This document shows, piece by piece, positions 22,801-34,330 of a DNA stretch of 64,000 bases. The notes below the pieces were generated by a model, which saw only the letters and a program-made list of their open reading frames with translations, had not been told where the DNA came from and did no database searches. Position 1 is the first letter of the stretch; the number at the start of each line of letters is the position of its first letter. This DNA is from Edolisoma coerulescens (taxonomy: Eukaryota; Chordata; Aves; Passeriformes; Campephagidae), in NCBI GenBank assembly GCA_013397115.1, contig VWZW01002762.1:371664-435663 (forward strand). The letters run 5' to 3'. The position numbers and the translations under genes are program-made.

Positions 22801-25800
22801 CTCAGGACTCAGCTGGGTCTGGTGCTGAGCAGGGGCTGTGTGTTGTGCCAGGGCCAGAGCAGCAGAGCAAGGTGTGACACTGCAGTCCTTGTCTAATAAG
22901 CCTCTTGGCCACAACATTTACCCAGAGAGTTAGAAGATGAGATTAACTCTTTTATTTTCTAGGAAAGCACTCCAGGTACCTGGAAGGAAGCACTCTTCCT
23001 GCTCATTAGGGCTGCAACAGCAGCAGGGATGGGAGCAGGAAGATTCTAAGGGTAAGCAAGACCTAACTCATGAGCAAGAAACTCATTTGTCTTGCACAAG
23101 GGGTCATGTAGAATTTCATTGCCTGTTGATATATAACTTCCAATGTAATTCACTTCATGTAAAACTAGAGAAGTGATTCTGGGAAGGGCACAGCAATCTC
23201 TCCCACCAGTGGCTTAACTGCAGAGGTACTGAATTGTTTTCTCTGCCCCAGTTCCTTCCTTGTTGTTACCAGAATTGTTTTTTCTCCTTTTTTAACTCCC
23301 TGTTCCTTTTCATGTTATATTTGCCCCTGGCCTTGCTGCAGGATCACTTCATAGAAAGCTTTTGTATAGCAGTCTGGAGTAAAATCTAAGTTCTAAATTT
23401 TCAAAAGCACAAAAATCAGAGGGATGTCTTAGGCTATGGTCAAATAATGACCGCCCACAGTGTCTGAATTGTTATTGCCCTGTGTTATATGCTGCTGCCC
23501 CTAAAAATCAGAAAAGCTGAGTTTAGTTTCAGGTGGTTCCCAATCCATCTGAAGCCAGCAGGGTTAAGCTGGACCAGGAACGCAAACTGTTCAAGCATGC
23601 AGAAGCCTCTGAGGGTCAGGACTGCCTTCTAGAACACCAGATCCTGTATGAAGTTATGAACGGGTTATCAATTAATACAAGAATCTTCCATTCTGGAAAA
23701 GGGATGAAAACATTTAAATAAACCAACAATCTATAAAGTAGCAAATAGCAGAAAAGTCATGGGCTTTCATTGTCCTTATAACATTAATGAGAAAATGCTG
23801 ATAGCAGTTGCAATGATTTTAAATTTGTGGCCAGACACTAATATCTAAAAAGAGGGCTATGTAAGCTTGCTTAGTCTTAGTGCCAGAAATTGCTTTTTCT
23901 TACTGCATATCAACAGAAAAGGAGCTATAGATATATTCCCTGGCAAAATTATCCCATTGAAGGCAAGAAACCTTTCTGAATTGCAGAATGGCCTCCTTAA
24001 AGTAAATGGGCCATTAGTGATTGAATTCAATCATCCAGATGATAGCTCTAGCTGGCATCGGGGCTGAGTGCAGAGAGACAGATTTTACTCTGTGTCATGG
24101 GCAGTCATCAAGAGCTCTCCAGGGACAAAGAAGGAGGTGCTTGCTGGGTCAGCCTGAGGATGGCTGCATCATGCCTGAGTAGGTGCTAGCTGGGGTGTTA
24201 GCGGGTGTGATGCTGCAGCCTGTTGGCTTTCCTGACATCACAGCAGCCACGTGGGACCTGCGTACACACGGGCAGTGGGGAGGAGAGAAGCCATCTCCCA
24301 TGTCACTGCACTTTTGCTGTTATCTCAGCCCTCTGAGAGTCAGTCACCTCTGTATGGGCAGAGACCAGCACAGTGCTGGGGTCATGATGACCTGAGCTCT
24401 TCCTTCACGTCCTTGGTGCTTTGTCAACGTGTGCCCAGAGCACCACTCATAGCAGACCCAGGTGTCTGCTCCCGTGACCGCTTTCTGGGAGACAGCTGCC
24501 CGTTTATTTCCATTGCTTTGTTTGTCTCCACAGTCTGGATTTATTGACGCAGGTGAAAAAAAAAATGCAAACCACACCTTTTCATAATATGGTCATTTTG
24601 ACTTTAAGCCAGCCACTTAGCCAGTGCAGGCAGGCAGGTCTGGAAGGACAGGAGGTACTGAGAGAGCAGCAACAATGAAGGGGACCTATGGGGAAATAAA
24701 GCAGCTCCAGGCAGTGCCCTCCTACCTCCAGGTTATTTCATCAGCCTTAGATTAGCAGCAGAGAAGTTATTTTGTCTACCTGGAGACATGGATTGATGTG
24801 CCTCGAGGGATGTGCTGCAGGAGAGAAGTTTGAGATTACTTACCTCTGACTGTTTCTGTGATAAAGTGCTGCAGAATCAGGATGGCAGCTGACTGAAAAA
24901 CATGATAATTCAAGAGATCTGCTGGACAGTTGCAAAAATTCGCATGGTTTTCTGTGTCTGAAGAGGGGCAACTGACTTTACAAGGAAAGCATCAAATTAA
25001 AAGCTGCTGGGAACCAAATCCACTTGCTACCTACATAGTAGACAGATAGACACACACAGATACTTGTTCTGCCTAAAGGGTAAACACAAGGCTCCCATCT
25101 CTGGAAGGTGTGAATCTTATAAGTGGTAAGTTAGTGGAGGAGATGCTGGGAAACCCACATGTAAATAGTGCTTTTGCCATCCTAAATTCACATTTCATAG
25201 CTGTGATGTTAACATTGACATAGGCGGGCTACAAACAGAATCAGAGCGTGCCTTACTGTGATAGTGACAGTTTCATATTATCTGTTTTCTTCAATTTGAA
25301 CACACATGTCAGCTGGACTTCCCAGTCCATTCCTAGGTATTTTCTAATTTGACAGGGAAATTATTCAATTGAATAAAAAAATATGATTTTATATAAAATA
25401 CATTATTTTATCTCTGTTGCTTCACAGTGCTTATTGAGATAGCCATAGACTTTTGGATCCAAAAGATTTGGAAAGAGAAGAGCTGACCATGAAAAGCTAC
25501 CATTTCACCACAAAAATCTTAAGGTTTTCTTTGTGGGCAACAAATGGCCCTGTGTGGACGATAACTGTTCTACAGATGTAGCTGTGCATTGTTCTCTTAG
25601 GCAGCCTCCCTTCCTAGGTGTGATTGTAGGTTAACAAGCTGCTGTAAAGTCTGGCTTGGGCTGCCAGGTCTTTGATTAGAAAGAACTTGAAGGATTGAAC
25701 TGGATCAATAGAGTCAGTTTTAATTAGGATGTAATAGTGAGTGTCAAAAGCTGCCAGACTCTGACTCAAACAGAATAAGAAAGGATCAGGAGCCAACCTC

Positions 25801-28800
25801 TAAGGTGAGTAAAAAAGTGAGTCTATAGTAGATGGGGATTTTGAGGGAAATGAGAACATCACTGCTAAGGTTTAGGAAAAGCCAAACAGCAGGAAGGTAG
25901 GCAGCATGCAGTCTGGGATCTTGGCATAAAAATGACAATAAACATTTTTCCCAAGTTGTTCTGTAGATGCTGAGTATATTACTGGTGAAATCAGTTGCAC
26001 CTCAGCCTGGATCCCTTTCTTGGAGCAGAGTGGCTGCCTTCAGGTTATATTAATCTAAAAAGACAGAAACATTAGATAGTGCCAGAACATGAACTGAATT
26101 TTGATAAGTGTTTGCTTTTAAAAGGTTATACAGAATTTGATTGCAATCAGCAGCTCAGGGTATGCTAGTCATTTTCAGACTCCTTCCATATGCTTTGATA
26201 TTTGGCTATAAGTGCCTGCATAGTCAGAATTTTAGTAAGTAATTCAGATGTTCATACACAACTTTTCAGAGCCTGATTTCAGTCCATCTCCTTGATTAAA
26301 GTTCAGGTATTTCACTAGTCATTAACCCAGTTCTCTAGTAATGCCAAAGCTTTGCCTTTTGGCATATTTCTCTGGCTATGATGTGGTTTTTCTGATAGAA
26401 AATTCTTGCAACCCTTTCTAAAATGTATGTTGAAATATTAAACCATGCTTCATTTTTGTTATGTTGAAACATAATCTGTCAGAAGTGTACTTGGAATATT
26501 ATTTCTTTTAACAAATATTTTAATTTCTTTTAATGATAAAGCTTTTAGTCTACATGGAGTATTGGGACTTTATTTACCTAATGTTCTGTTATCCATTAAA
26601 GTTCTGCCAGAATAAACCACACCTTTATTTGCCATTATTAGTAAGTATTTGAAAATTAGATCAGAGTTTGGGTGCTTGCCCCTGATAAGAAAATAAATAG
26701 ATGATTATTATAATTAATCAAAAGGCAAATGCCTTCAAGAGGTTGGGAATTTTGTTATCTTACTTTACAAAACATAAGAGAAATCAAGCAACCTGATGGG
26801 CTCCCAGCCAAATGGTTATCATATTATAACCACATGGGTCAGATTGTTTGCCTAATCACTTTATATTCAAACACACACACAGAGAATAAAAATTTTCCAG
26901 TTTAGAGGAAAATGTAGTATCTTAAATGTCTCAGAATAGTCTGTATTTATCCATTTTAATGTAGCTGGTGTTTTATGATATATTTTTATATCTGACTAAG
27001 GACATGTGTCTTTTCATTAGCTGCAGCTATATTGCCTTAAAGAAGTTCTTGATCTTTAGCTTATTCTCAAACACTTACCACTGCCGCTCTTTTGGAGACT
27101 GCAGCTTCCAATCTGCTGGCAGAGCTACTTGTGAAACTCTACCCATTTCAGTCAAAATAGGTTAACAAAGACCTAATATTTAAACTGTGACAAGTCTAAT
27201 GAATTAGATTACCTTGAAGGGAGAAGCAAAGTAACTATTGGACATATCCGTCTGTCCCTGTCTTGCCAGAAATTTCTGAACCCCTCAACTAGACCAGACT
27301 GAGATCCTGAAGAGTCAAGCTTTGTGAAATTCAGTGGCCAGATACTAATTAGTTTATAATCTCCCTTTTTTTGTCTGCTGACTTGCAAGAAAAATAAAAG
27401 TTTAACAGTATGGCTAAGTGAAATATGAAAAACACTTTTTCACATTTACAGGGTGGAGGGGAACAGCAGTGAACCATGTAATGGAATAATAGCAAATGGA
27501 AAAAGCTTCACATAAGCTTAACTCCATCAAATTAGTTTCTGGTAACAACAGTGAGCCAGATACAACAGTAGCAGGTATAAGAACAAAGTTATCTCCAGAA
27601 CAGGAGGAGCAGAGGGAGAATTATCATCCATTTTTCAGAAGAAAAAAAAATGCTTTCTTCTTGGAAAAAAAAATATAGCAAAGGAAAAGTCAATAGTAGG
27701 AAAAGTAGCATCAGTATAAATGCTTGAAGCAAGAGCTCTATCCAGGAAGTTAACCGTGTGCAATGCCTGGTATCATATGCTTAAACTTTTCAGAGGGCTG
27801 CAGGAGCCTGCCTATGGGAGCTCACCGCTGCACAAGACCTTGGGGGTTTTTCCAGGAATAATGTGTTTTTGAGTTTTCCCTCTAAATTTTCAAACAATAA
27901 GCATAGCAGGGGAAAAAGGCAGCAAACAGCTGTTGTAGCATAGCAGATGATATTTATATTTTTTTTTTTATTCTGAATAACAATGGCAAAGGGCTAAATC
28001 CTGCCCCTTTTCACACCACTGTCTGTATCCCATTGGACTCACCTCAGTATTATGAATGAAACTTAATTCTTTTCCAAATTAGCAGAACTCATTTTGTGGT
28101 GTTAGCAAAACAGAGTAGAGGTCAACAGGGTTTATGAGAGGAAGGGAAGAGCAGGCTGAGAAACCACAGGGCAGGGACTGGCAAAAAGAGCAAGCAAGCA
28201 AGCACGCAAGCAAATTGGACTGGGACCAAGAGTATCCTCCGTGCTATGCAAATTGGAGAAACCCAGCACTAACAAAAGGGACAAAGCACAAGAAATCCAG
28301 TGCTCTGTGACAGGCCACTTAGCTGACTGAATGTAGCACATTTTAGGTTAGTTCCCTGTAATTATAATTATTATTTCATAACAGGTAGCTGTAACTTTGA
28401 TGCTGCATTAAGTGTTTTATATAACGTTATACTGTTACAGCAACGTGCATGTACTTTATAAAGTTTTATACATTCATGAAGATATCACCCAGGTGAGGGG
28501 TCAGACCAGAGGTGTGGGCCGGATGCTGGCTGAGGTCAGAATTTTGCAGTCAGGATGGGACCTGTTGAGCCTGGGGGCAGGGAAGAAGCAATCAGAGGGT
28601 GAAACCTGGGCTAGTTGGTGGAGGCCACCATGACAGTGTGAGAACCATGAGTACAGGAAAAGTATGGAGAAGGGGAAATGTATGCACAAACTGCTGCAGT
28701 AGAGCTCACCACTGCAGGACTCCTTGGGTGAAACTGTGGTACTTTTGAAGACGTGGAGTCTACCCTTGAATTCAAAGTAGCAAGAATGTCCCCCTTTCCT

Positions 28801-30514
28801 ATTGACACTGCTTTGTTTGCCTGCTAAAAGAGAAGTGCTGTTAGGTTTCGCTAAGTTTTGTATTTCTATTTCTCAAATCTTCAGTGAATTATAAAAACAG
28901 ACAATAATTTTTTAATTGAAAGCACATGAAATTGTTGAGTGATTATGCATGGATCACACCCTTTACGAAAGCTAAGAACTGAAAAACAAAGAAATGAGTA
29001 TAATAAATCCTTACACTTTGCCCATTTTAAACAAATGCATTACTTCTATAAAGTGCAAAAGCATTAATTTACCGTTGCAAAAAAAAAATTCTCAGTCTTG
29101 TGAACAGTAGGCTTTTAGTATACAATTTTTATTTTGCCATCTGATATTTTTAAGTAAAAGCATTGATAAGGAAGCCTCCATTATTAAGCTCTGTTTAAAT
29201 AATTTCATTCTTTCAGAATGATTTTTAATCTTTAGTTAACAGGAAGACCTTGATAACAGAATGGGTCGGGTCATTGGCAAGAATAGGTAGAAACAGATGT
29301 TTCATCTGAGAATCATTTTTTGTCACTTACACTGTCCTTTTTTTAACTAGAAGGTTTTCAGAAATAAAGAAGCTAATCTTGAAGTATTAGACAGTTTGTT
29401 TCAAGAGATTATTGGAATTGGCTGCTTTTCCTTTTGTCTGAGCTGATAATTTTGATACCCAAGGTTATATCAAAACATAGCTGTCTTAAGTATGAATGTA
29501 TGTCTATAATGCTGTGATTACCTGTAGGACCCCCCACATTTTTGTCTTATTTGTCTGACAAATCCCTCTCCTAACTCAGGAAAAAGAAAATTATGCAAAA
29601 TCTTAACTGTCACTTCAATCTAAATTTCTCATTTTTGTGGTTACTAATGGGAACAGAATGTTGTGTTGTTTAAACAAATCCCTAGAGACTGAGGTAAAAT
29701 ACTCCCAAAGGGATACAAATTGTTCCTGTTAATCTCAATGGCATCTTAACTGTGATATAAAGCAAACTGAGTACTGCTGTTTAGCTTTTCTTACATAAGA
29801 AGAAAGTTAGAAAGTGCCTATCGACCAAATTGATAGGGATAAAGTGAAAAATGAACAAACGAATGACACAATTACGCCACTACCTGCAGAACTTGTCTAC
29901 ACATGGTTTCAGCATACAAGACAAAAATAAAGAACAAAAGAGGTAAAAATTGAGATACACCTATAAAAAAGAAAAGTCACCGCTGACACAAATGTGAGAC
30001 AGAAAAGTATAAATCACATAATTATCCTGTAGAAGGACTTTACATTTATTTTTCAAGTTCTTTTGATTCTTGAAGTATTAGATAAGATCAATACAGGTTG
30101 CACAGGTGAGAACACCTGTACGTGAAAATTCAAACTATACCTCTAAAAAGTAAGAGATCTAAAGGAAATGGAGGTTAACTTATCCCAGTATTTAAATTCC
30201 AAGAAATTCTGATGACAGCGTTTAACTACCAGAATTTCTCAACTGAAAGGTGAACAAGTATCTTCACAGAACCTTCAAAGAAGCTACTCTGTCTTTAAGG
30301 TGGAATTTGCTTAGTAAGTTTGGCTACGTAAGTGTTGTCCAGAATGATTTCTTATTTGTAATCTTTGCCAAGAGTTTTTGATTAAAATCCTGTGGACCTC
30401 ATTAGCAAGAGAAAAATAAATCAGCTTTTTTAACATAGGAAAATTATAAAACTTCTGTGTAAACTAATGCAAAAACTCTCCAGATAAAAGAAAATATCTT
30501 CTTGATGTGTATAA
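19841..30514. other. Unique AT-rich DNA, no gene recognised
   Basis: More than 10 kb with no identifiable transposon and no exon-like frame. Open frames such as 20308-20790 (+) and 21206-21616 (-) lack domains. Several sub-stretches, for example 25300-25450, 26400-26720 and 29000-29250, are rich in AT words of the homeobox-site type, but this is not evidence of function on its own. Confidence 0.45.
28191..28213. repeat. Short (CAAG)n microsatellite
   Basis: Five to six tandem AAGC/CAAG tetranucleotides with one C-for-A interruption. Confidence 0.8.
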
Positions 30515-30752
30515 ATTCTTTAGGCTGTATACTAGGAAAATGTTCTTACCCAGAGGGTGGCTGGGCACTGGAACAGGCTCCCCAGGAAAGTGGTCACAGC
30601 ACCAAGCCTGACAGAACTCAAGAAGCATTTGGACAGTGCTCTCAGGCACATGGTGTGACTCTTGGAACTGTCCTGTGCTAGACCAGGAGTTGGACTTCAA
30701 TGATCCTTGTGGGTCCCTTCCAACTGAGGATATTCTATGGTTCTAAGATTTT
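30515..30752 (+). mobile_element. CR1 3' end, subfamily sharing its tail with the 45.8 kb SINE
   Basis: A plus-strand CR1 3' end with 'cccagagggtggctgggcac', 'tggaacaggctccccag', 'gacttcaatgatccttgtgg' and 'gtcccttccaact', finishing in 'gaggatattctatggttcta'. The last ~60 bases have the same order as the CR1-like tail of the SINE at 45775-45917. This CR1 subfamily is thus a plausible source of the enzyme that mobilised such SINEs. The 5' end is truncated and there is no coding part. Confidence 0.9.
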
Positions 30753-33233
30753 ATCATTCATTCAAACCTGATGACATAACAAAATTATCAAGGCAATGAC
30801 ACTTCCCGGCAATTAAGAACTCAAGGTCTGAATCCAGATTCTCTGTTTGGTACTGCTATTAAGGTAATAAGATGTCTAATAAAACTTATTAAAAATAAAA
30901 TTAACAATATAGTGAAGTAATTTATTGAAATATTCTCCTGCAGGCCCTACCTCCTTGTACAACTTCACTCATGGATAGGTCTTTTCAGATTGTGTACCTA
31001 CTTGTGCCACGAAATACATTAAAGTGAATAAAAAGAGCCTTGAGACTACAGGAAGCCCATGATACCTCCAGAGCCCATGATATTTCCAGAGCATATGGAA
31101 GTTACGACCCTTTGTTCTTTACCTCTACCCTTGTGATTTGTATTTCATAATGCAACAGGACTTGTATAGCGGTGTATTTTATGTTACAAGAGTATCATTT
31201 TGCATAATTTCAAATGACAGGATACATCTTTGTGTCACATGTACTGAAATTTAGAGGACTTCTTCATTTTGGAAAGACCTCAGAGATAACCTAGAAGTAG
31301 GGAGATGGATGACAACACTGAGCTTGCTCACCAATAACTTCTGAGCATCCACCTCTAATCATGAAATTCAACACGCTGAATTAAGTGCCTAACTCCCCAA
31401 GGCTGAGACATTTCTGTTCTCTGGGAGCTGATATGCAACAGCTGAATATAAAGAGTTCCTTCTGAGTTCGGTGAAAGTCAATTCTACACCCAGTGGGGGG
31501 TGGCAAAGAGAAGGTCTCTGAATCTGGTTCCTAAATTAGGTTTTGGATGCAAACATCTGTGATGGACCAGTGATCTCTTGTTTGTCTCACATTCAGGTTA
31601 CCACAGGTTGAAAAGCAGAGACTTCAGTTATGTTACTGCATATGATTTGGAAAGCAGTCTCAGAATCTGCACAATTCAAGGTGACTCTACAAGACTGAAA
31701 CCATTTGTAAAGGAAAAAATGATGGGTTTTGAAGATGTGCCACAGAAGCAAAATATTTCACCCCACAGATCCATATACTGCATATAGATATACTGAAAAC
31801 TGGTTCTTCATGTTGATAATTTCTCCAGATGCTTTGACAACCCCCAGGGTGTTAATAATTCCACCCTAGTATTCAAAGAATTGGAATGAGATTTAATATT
31901 CCACCTTGCTCCTTTGAAATTGTTACTCTGCTGTTTCCTAGATTTGGTTGCTTTTTCTTTTCCTCATTAACCCTTGATCTGTGCTAGTGTGTCACTTCCA
32001 CTGGCAATTCAATGCCAGAGGATTCCCCATTGTCAAAACTACTCATCTAAAGTAAATGGAAATCATTTCACTTACACAGAATGTTTTTAAAACTAGAGAT
32101 ATTGATTATCATGGTTTCAAGATCGATGGAATAAGAGAAAAGAACAGAGAAGGAGAGAAAATACTTGGAAAAAAAGCATTTAATGCTCTACACATTTATT
32201 TTCAAAATATTCTGATCACCCCATATATATCAATAATTTTGAGAAATTGATTTCATTGCTTCTGAACTTTCCATTGTCAGCTCTTCAATGGAAAGAACAT
32301 AGAGATCTAAAAAAAAAATGTGGTTTTCAAGGCAATCACAATATATAACCAACATTTCTTTGTTTTCAGATTGAATTCTCTTCCGCCTCCCCAAATAATG
32401 ACAACATTTATAAGGGTAATGGAGTGTTCCAAGGACAATTAGGAGTTCTCTGGGCCTCAAAGCATCATACTTATATTGGCAATTAACTCACCTTCCTTTT
32501 AGGGGATCAAGCACTTTATCAATTTTCATGGCCTTGAGAGAATACAATCTGTATGTCAGGGTCATTGAGAAGTATAAAACATGTTCTTTCCTTCACTTCT
32601 TAAAAACCTCTTGTATCTCCACAAATCAGTTTCTTTTGAGGCCTTTTACACTAAACAAACAATTGCTGTCCATCTTCTGGACTTGCGGTATCCCTCTGGA
32701 GGTGCAGGTAATTCTAGATGGCTTAGGTGTCTTCGGATAAAGAAAAAAATTTTCCACATCTTTTAGATTACATGCATCTAAAATCCTCCTTTGCTAAGGA
32801 CCCTAAACCTTCCCAGCACTTCCAGTCTTCAGTCATTTTAAAACTGGAAAAGCTCCTTCCTAGACTGGAAGTGCTGAATACATCCCAGTGCTTGTTGCTG
32901 CACAGTTATTTTGCCCATTACACTGGCAGCACAGCATGGCACAGAAAATGGGGTGCTGATCTTTCCCACAGGGGTGAGATTGTAACAATATAACTGAATT
33001 GGGTGAACATTTCTGCTCTAGATCCTCTTTGTTGAGCAGAATCATGTCCTGTGAGCAATATTCTCATAGTCTGGTGCTGCTTTTGCAATTTTGTGCCATA
33101 ACCTTATAGATTAATTTACTCTAGCCCTAGCAATTTTAGTACTGAAGGCAATTCAGGCTGGTTTGGTAATGTTAGCTGCTAAAAATCACAGGTACTCTCT
33201 GAACTAGTTCATAAAACTCTGGTCTCTTTTCAG
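30753..33233. other. Unique AT-rich DNA, no gene recognised
   Basis: Only a small direct repeat (31055-31090) stands out. Open frames at 31578-31787 and 32056-32250 have no recognisable domain. Confidence 0.45.
31055..31090. repeat. 18-bp direct repeat, two copies
   Basis: Units 'gcccatgatacctccaga' and 'gcccatgatatttccaga' lie side by side with two differences. A third partial copy follows. Confidence 0.8.
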
Positions 33234-33518
33234 GAGGTTGTGCCATCAGCGTTTGACTTGGCACAGCAATGGGAATTCAGATCTGCTCGAGCTTGGCACC
33301 AGAGCCAAGGCGGCTTTGTGTCTTGGAGCAAAAGTGATGTCAAGGCAGGTGTCCTAGCTCTGCCTGTGGATGAGGTTGATCTCCCTTTTCCAGCAAGTAA
33401 TTGTAAATGTAATTGCAAGGGGGGAGTTGTAAAACTACAATCCCCCCTTGCCCTAGCAAGAGATATAGAACCATGTGCTGTTGAAGAAAGGGACACGTCA
33501 AATGACAATGTGCTGTGA
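33234..33518 (+). other. Open frame of 95 codons behind a splice-acceptor-like site
   Basis: A pyrimidine-rich 'ggtctcttttcag' ends at 33233. The frame from 33234 stays open through an internal ATG at 33240 to TGA at 33516-33518. The predicted peptide has an Asn-Cys-Lys-Cys-Asn-Cys-Lys cluster near residue 60, translated from a repetitive 'aattgtaaatgtaattgc' stretch, and then reads through a perfect-looking hairpin (33415-33451). No known domain is seen, and the opposite strand is also open over the same interval (33230-33508). A GC-richer island without stops is at least as likely as an exon. Confidence 0.15.
33415..33451. repeat. Strong hairpin: 16-bp stem, one bulge, 4-base loop
   Basis: Left arm 33415-33431 begins 'gcaaggggggagttgta'. 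Right arm 33436-33451 is 'tacaatccccccttgc'. Eleven consecutive pairs, a bulged G at 33426 and five more pairs close a loop at 33432-33435. No run of T follows, so it is not a pol III terminator. The stem is too short for a typical pre-miRNA. Confidence 0.9.
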
Positions 33519-33899
33519 GACAGACTGATCTATCTACATATCCATACATGATTGATTTATCCATATGTATTTTTCCCCCCTCTGTGACCATTATGCTCCA
33601 GGCAACCATGGCACCTTTCTCTTCTAGGAGTGCTAACTATCCAGTCTTCTCTCCATCAGGGTTAACTGCCTGCCGGTGAGCAGTTTTTGATCTTTCACAG
33701 GTGCTAACTACCCTTTACCTCTCAAGTCGCTCAGCTGATCAGCACTTTTGTGAGACCTTCAGAAGCCACTGCATGCTTGAGAGCTCCTGTATTTTCCCTA
33801 GCTGGTTTTAAATTAAAAAAAAAAAAAAAATTCCTTCTCTTCCCCTCGACTCTCAGATGGGCAGGGTGCATGGATTAGAGAGGCAGCCGGGGAGCAGGT

Positions 33900-34130
33900 G
33901 GGGATGGAATGCACCGGAGGAGGTGCTGAGGATGTGCTGGGAATGCGCTGGGAATGCCCTGGGGATGCCCGAGGGGTGTGCTGGGGATGCGCTGGAATAC
34001 GTTGGGGATGCGCTGGGGATGCACTTGGGATGTCCTGGGGATGTGCTGGGAATGCGCTGGAGTGCGCTGGAGTGCGCTGGGGATGCGCCGGGAAGGCGCC
34101 GGGGACGCAGTGGCGATGCACAGGGGATGC
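33900..34130. repeat. GC-rich minisatellite, ~10-12 bp unit
   Basis: About twenty imperfect copies of units such as 'gctggggatgc', 'gctgggaatgc' and 'gctggagtgc' run through this stretch. Because the unit length varies around 10-12 bp, all frames on both strands stay open. This yields spurious proteins rich in Gly-Met-Trp-Cys on the plus strand and in Pro-Ala-His-Ser on the minus strand. Confidence 0.92.
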
Positions 34131-34330
34131 AGATCCGGCTGCGCAGCGCCGGGCTGGGGCTCTGCCCTCCAGCGCCGGGCTACCTGTCACTTCCAATGAG
34201 TTCTTGCGCAGCTGTTTCCGTGCCGGAGCAGCACGGCCTGCAGGTGGCCCGGTAGCTGTCTCCCGAGCTGCCGGGGAGCCGCCGCTGCGTGTGACCTGAA
34301 TGGCAGCGCTGGCTGCGGGCCCTGCTTTGC
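34080..34330. promoter_or_regulatory. Small CpG-rich patch beside the minisatellite
   Basis: Dense CG dinucleotides ('gcgcagcgccgggctgg', 'ccagcgccgggctacc', 'gagccgccgctgcgtg') in otherwise AT-rich DNA. This is consistent with an unmethylated CpG island and possibly a transcription start, but no TATA box, exon or splice donor is clear. Two copies of 'cagcgccgggct' occur within 40 bp. Confidence 0.3.
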
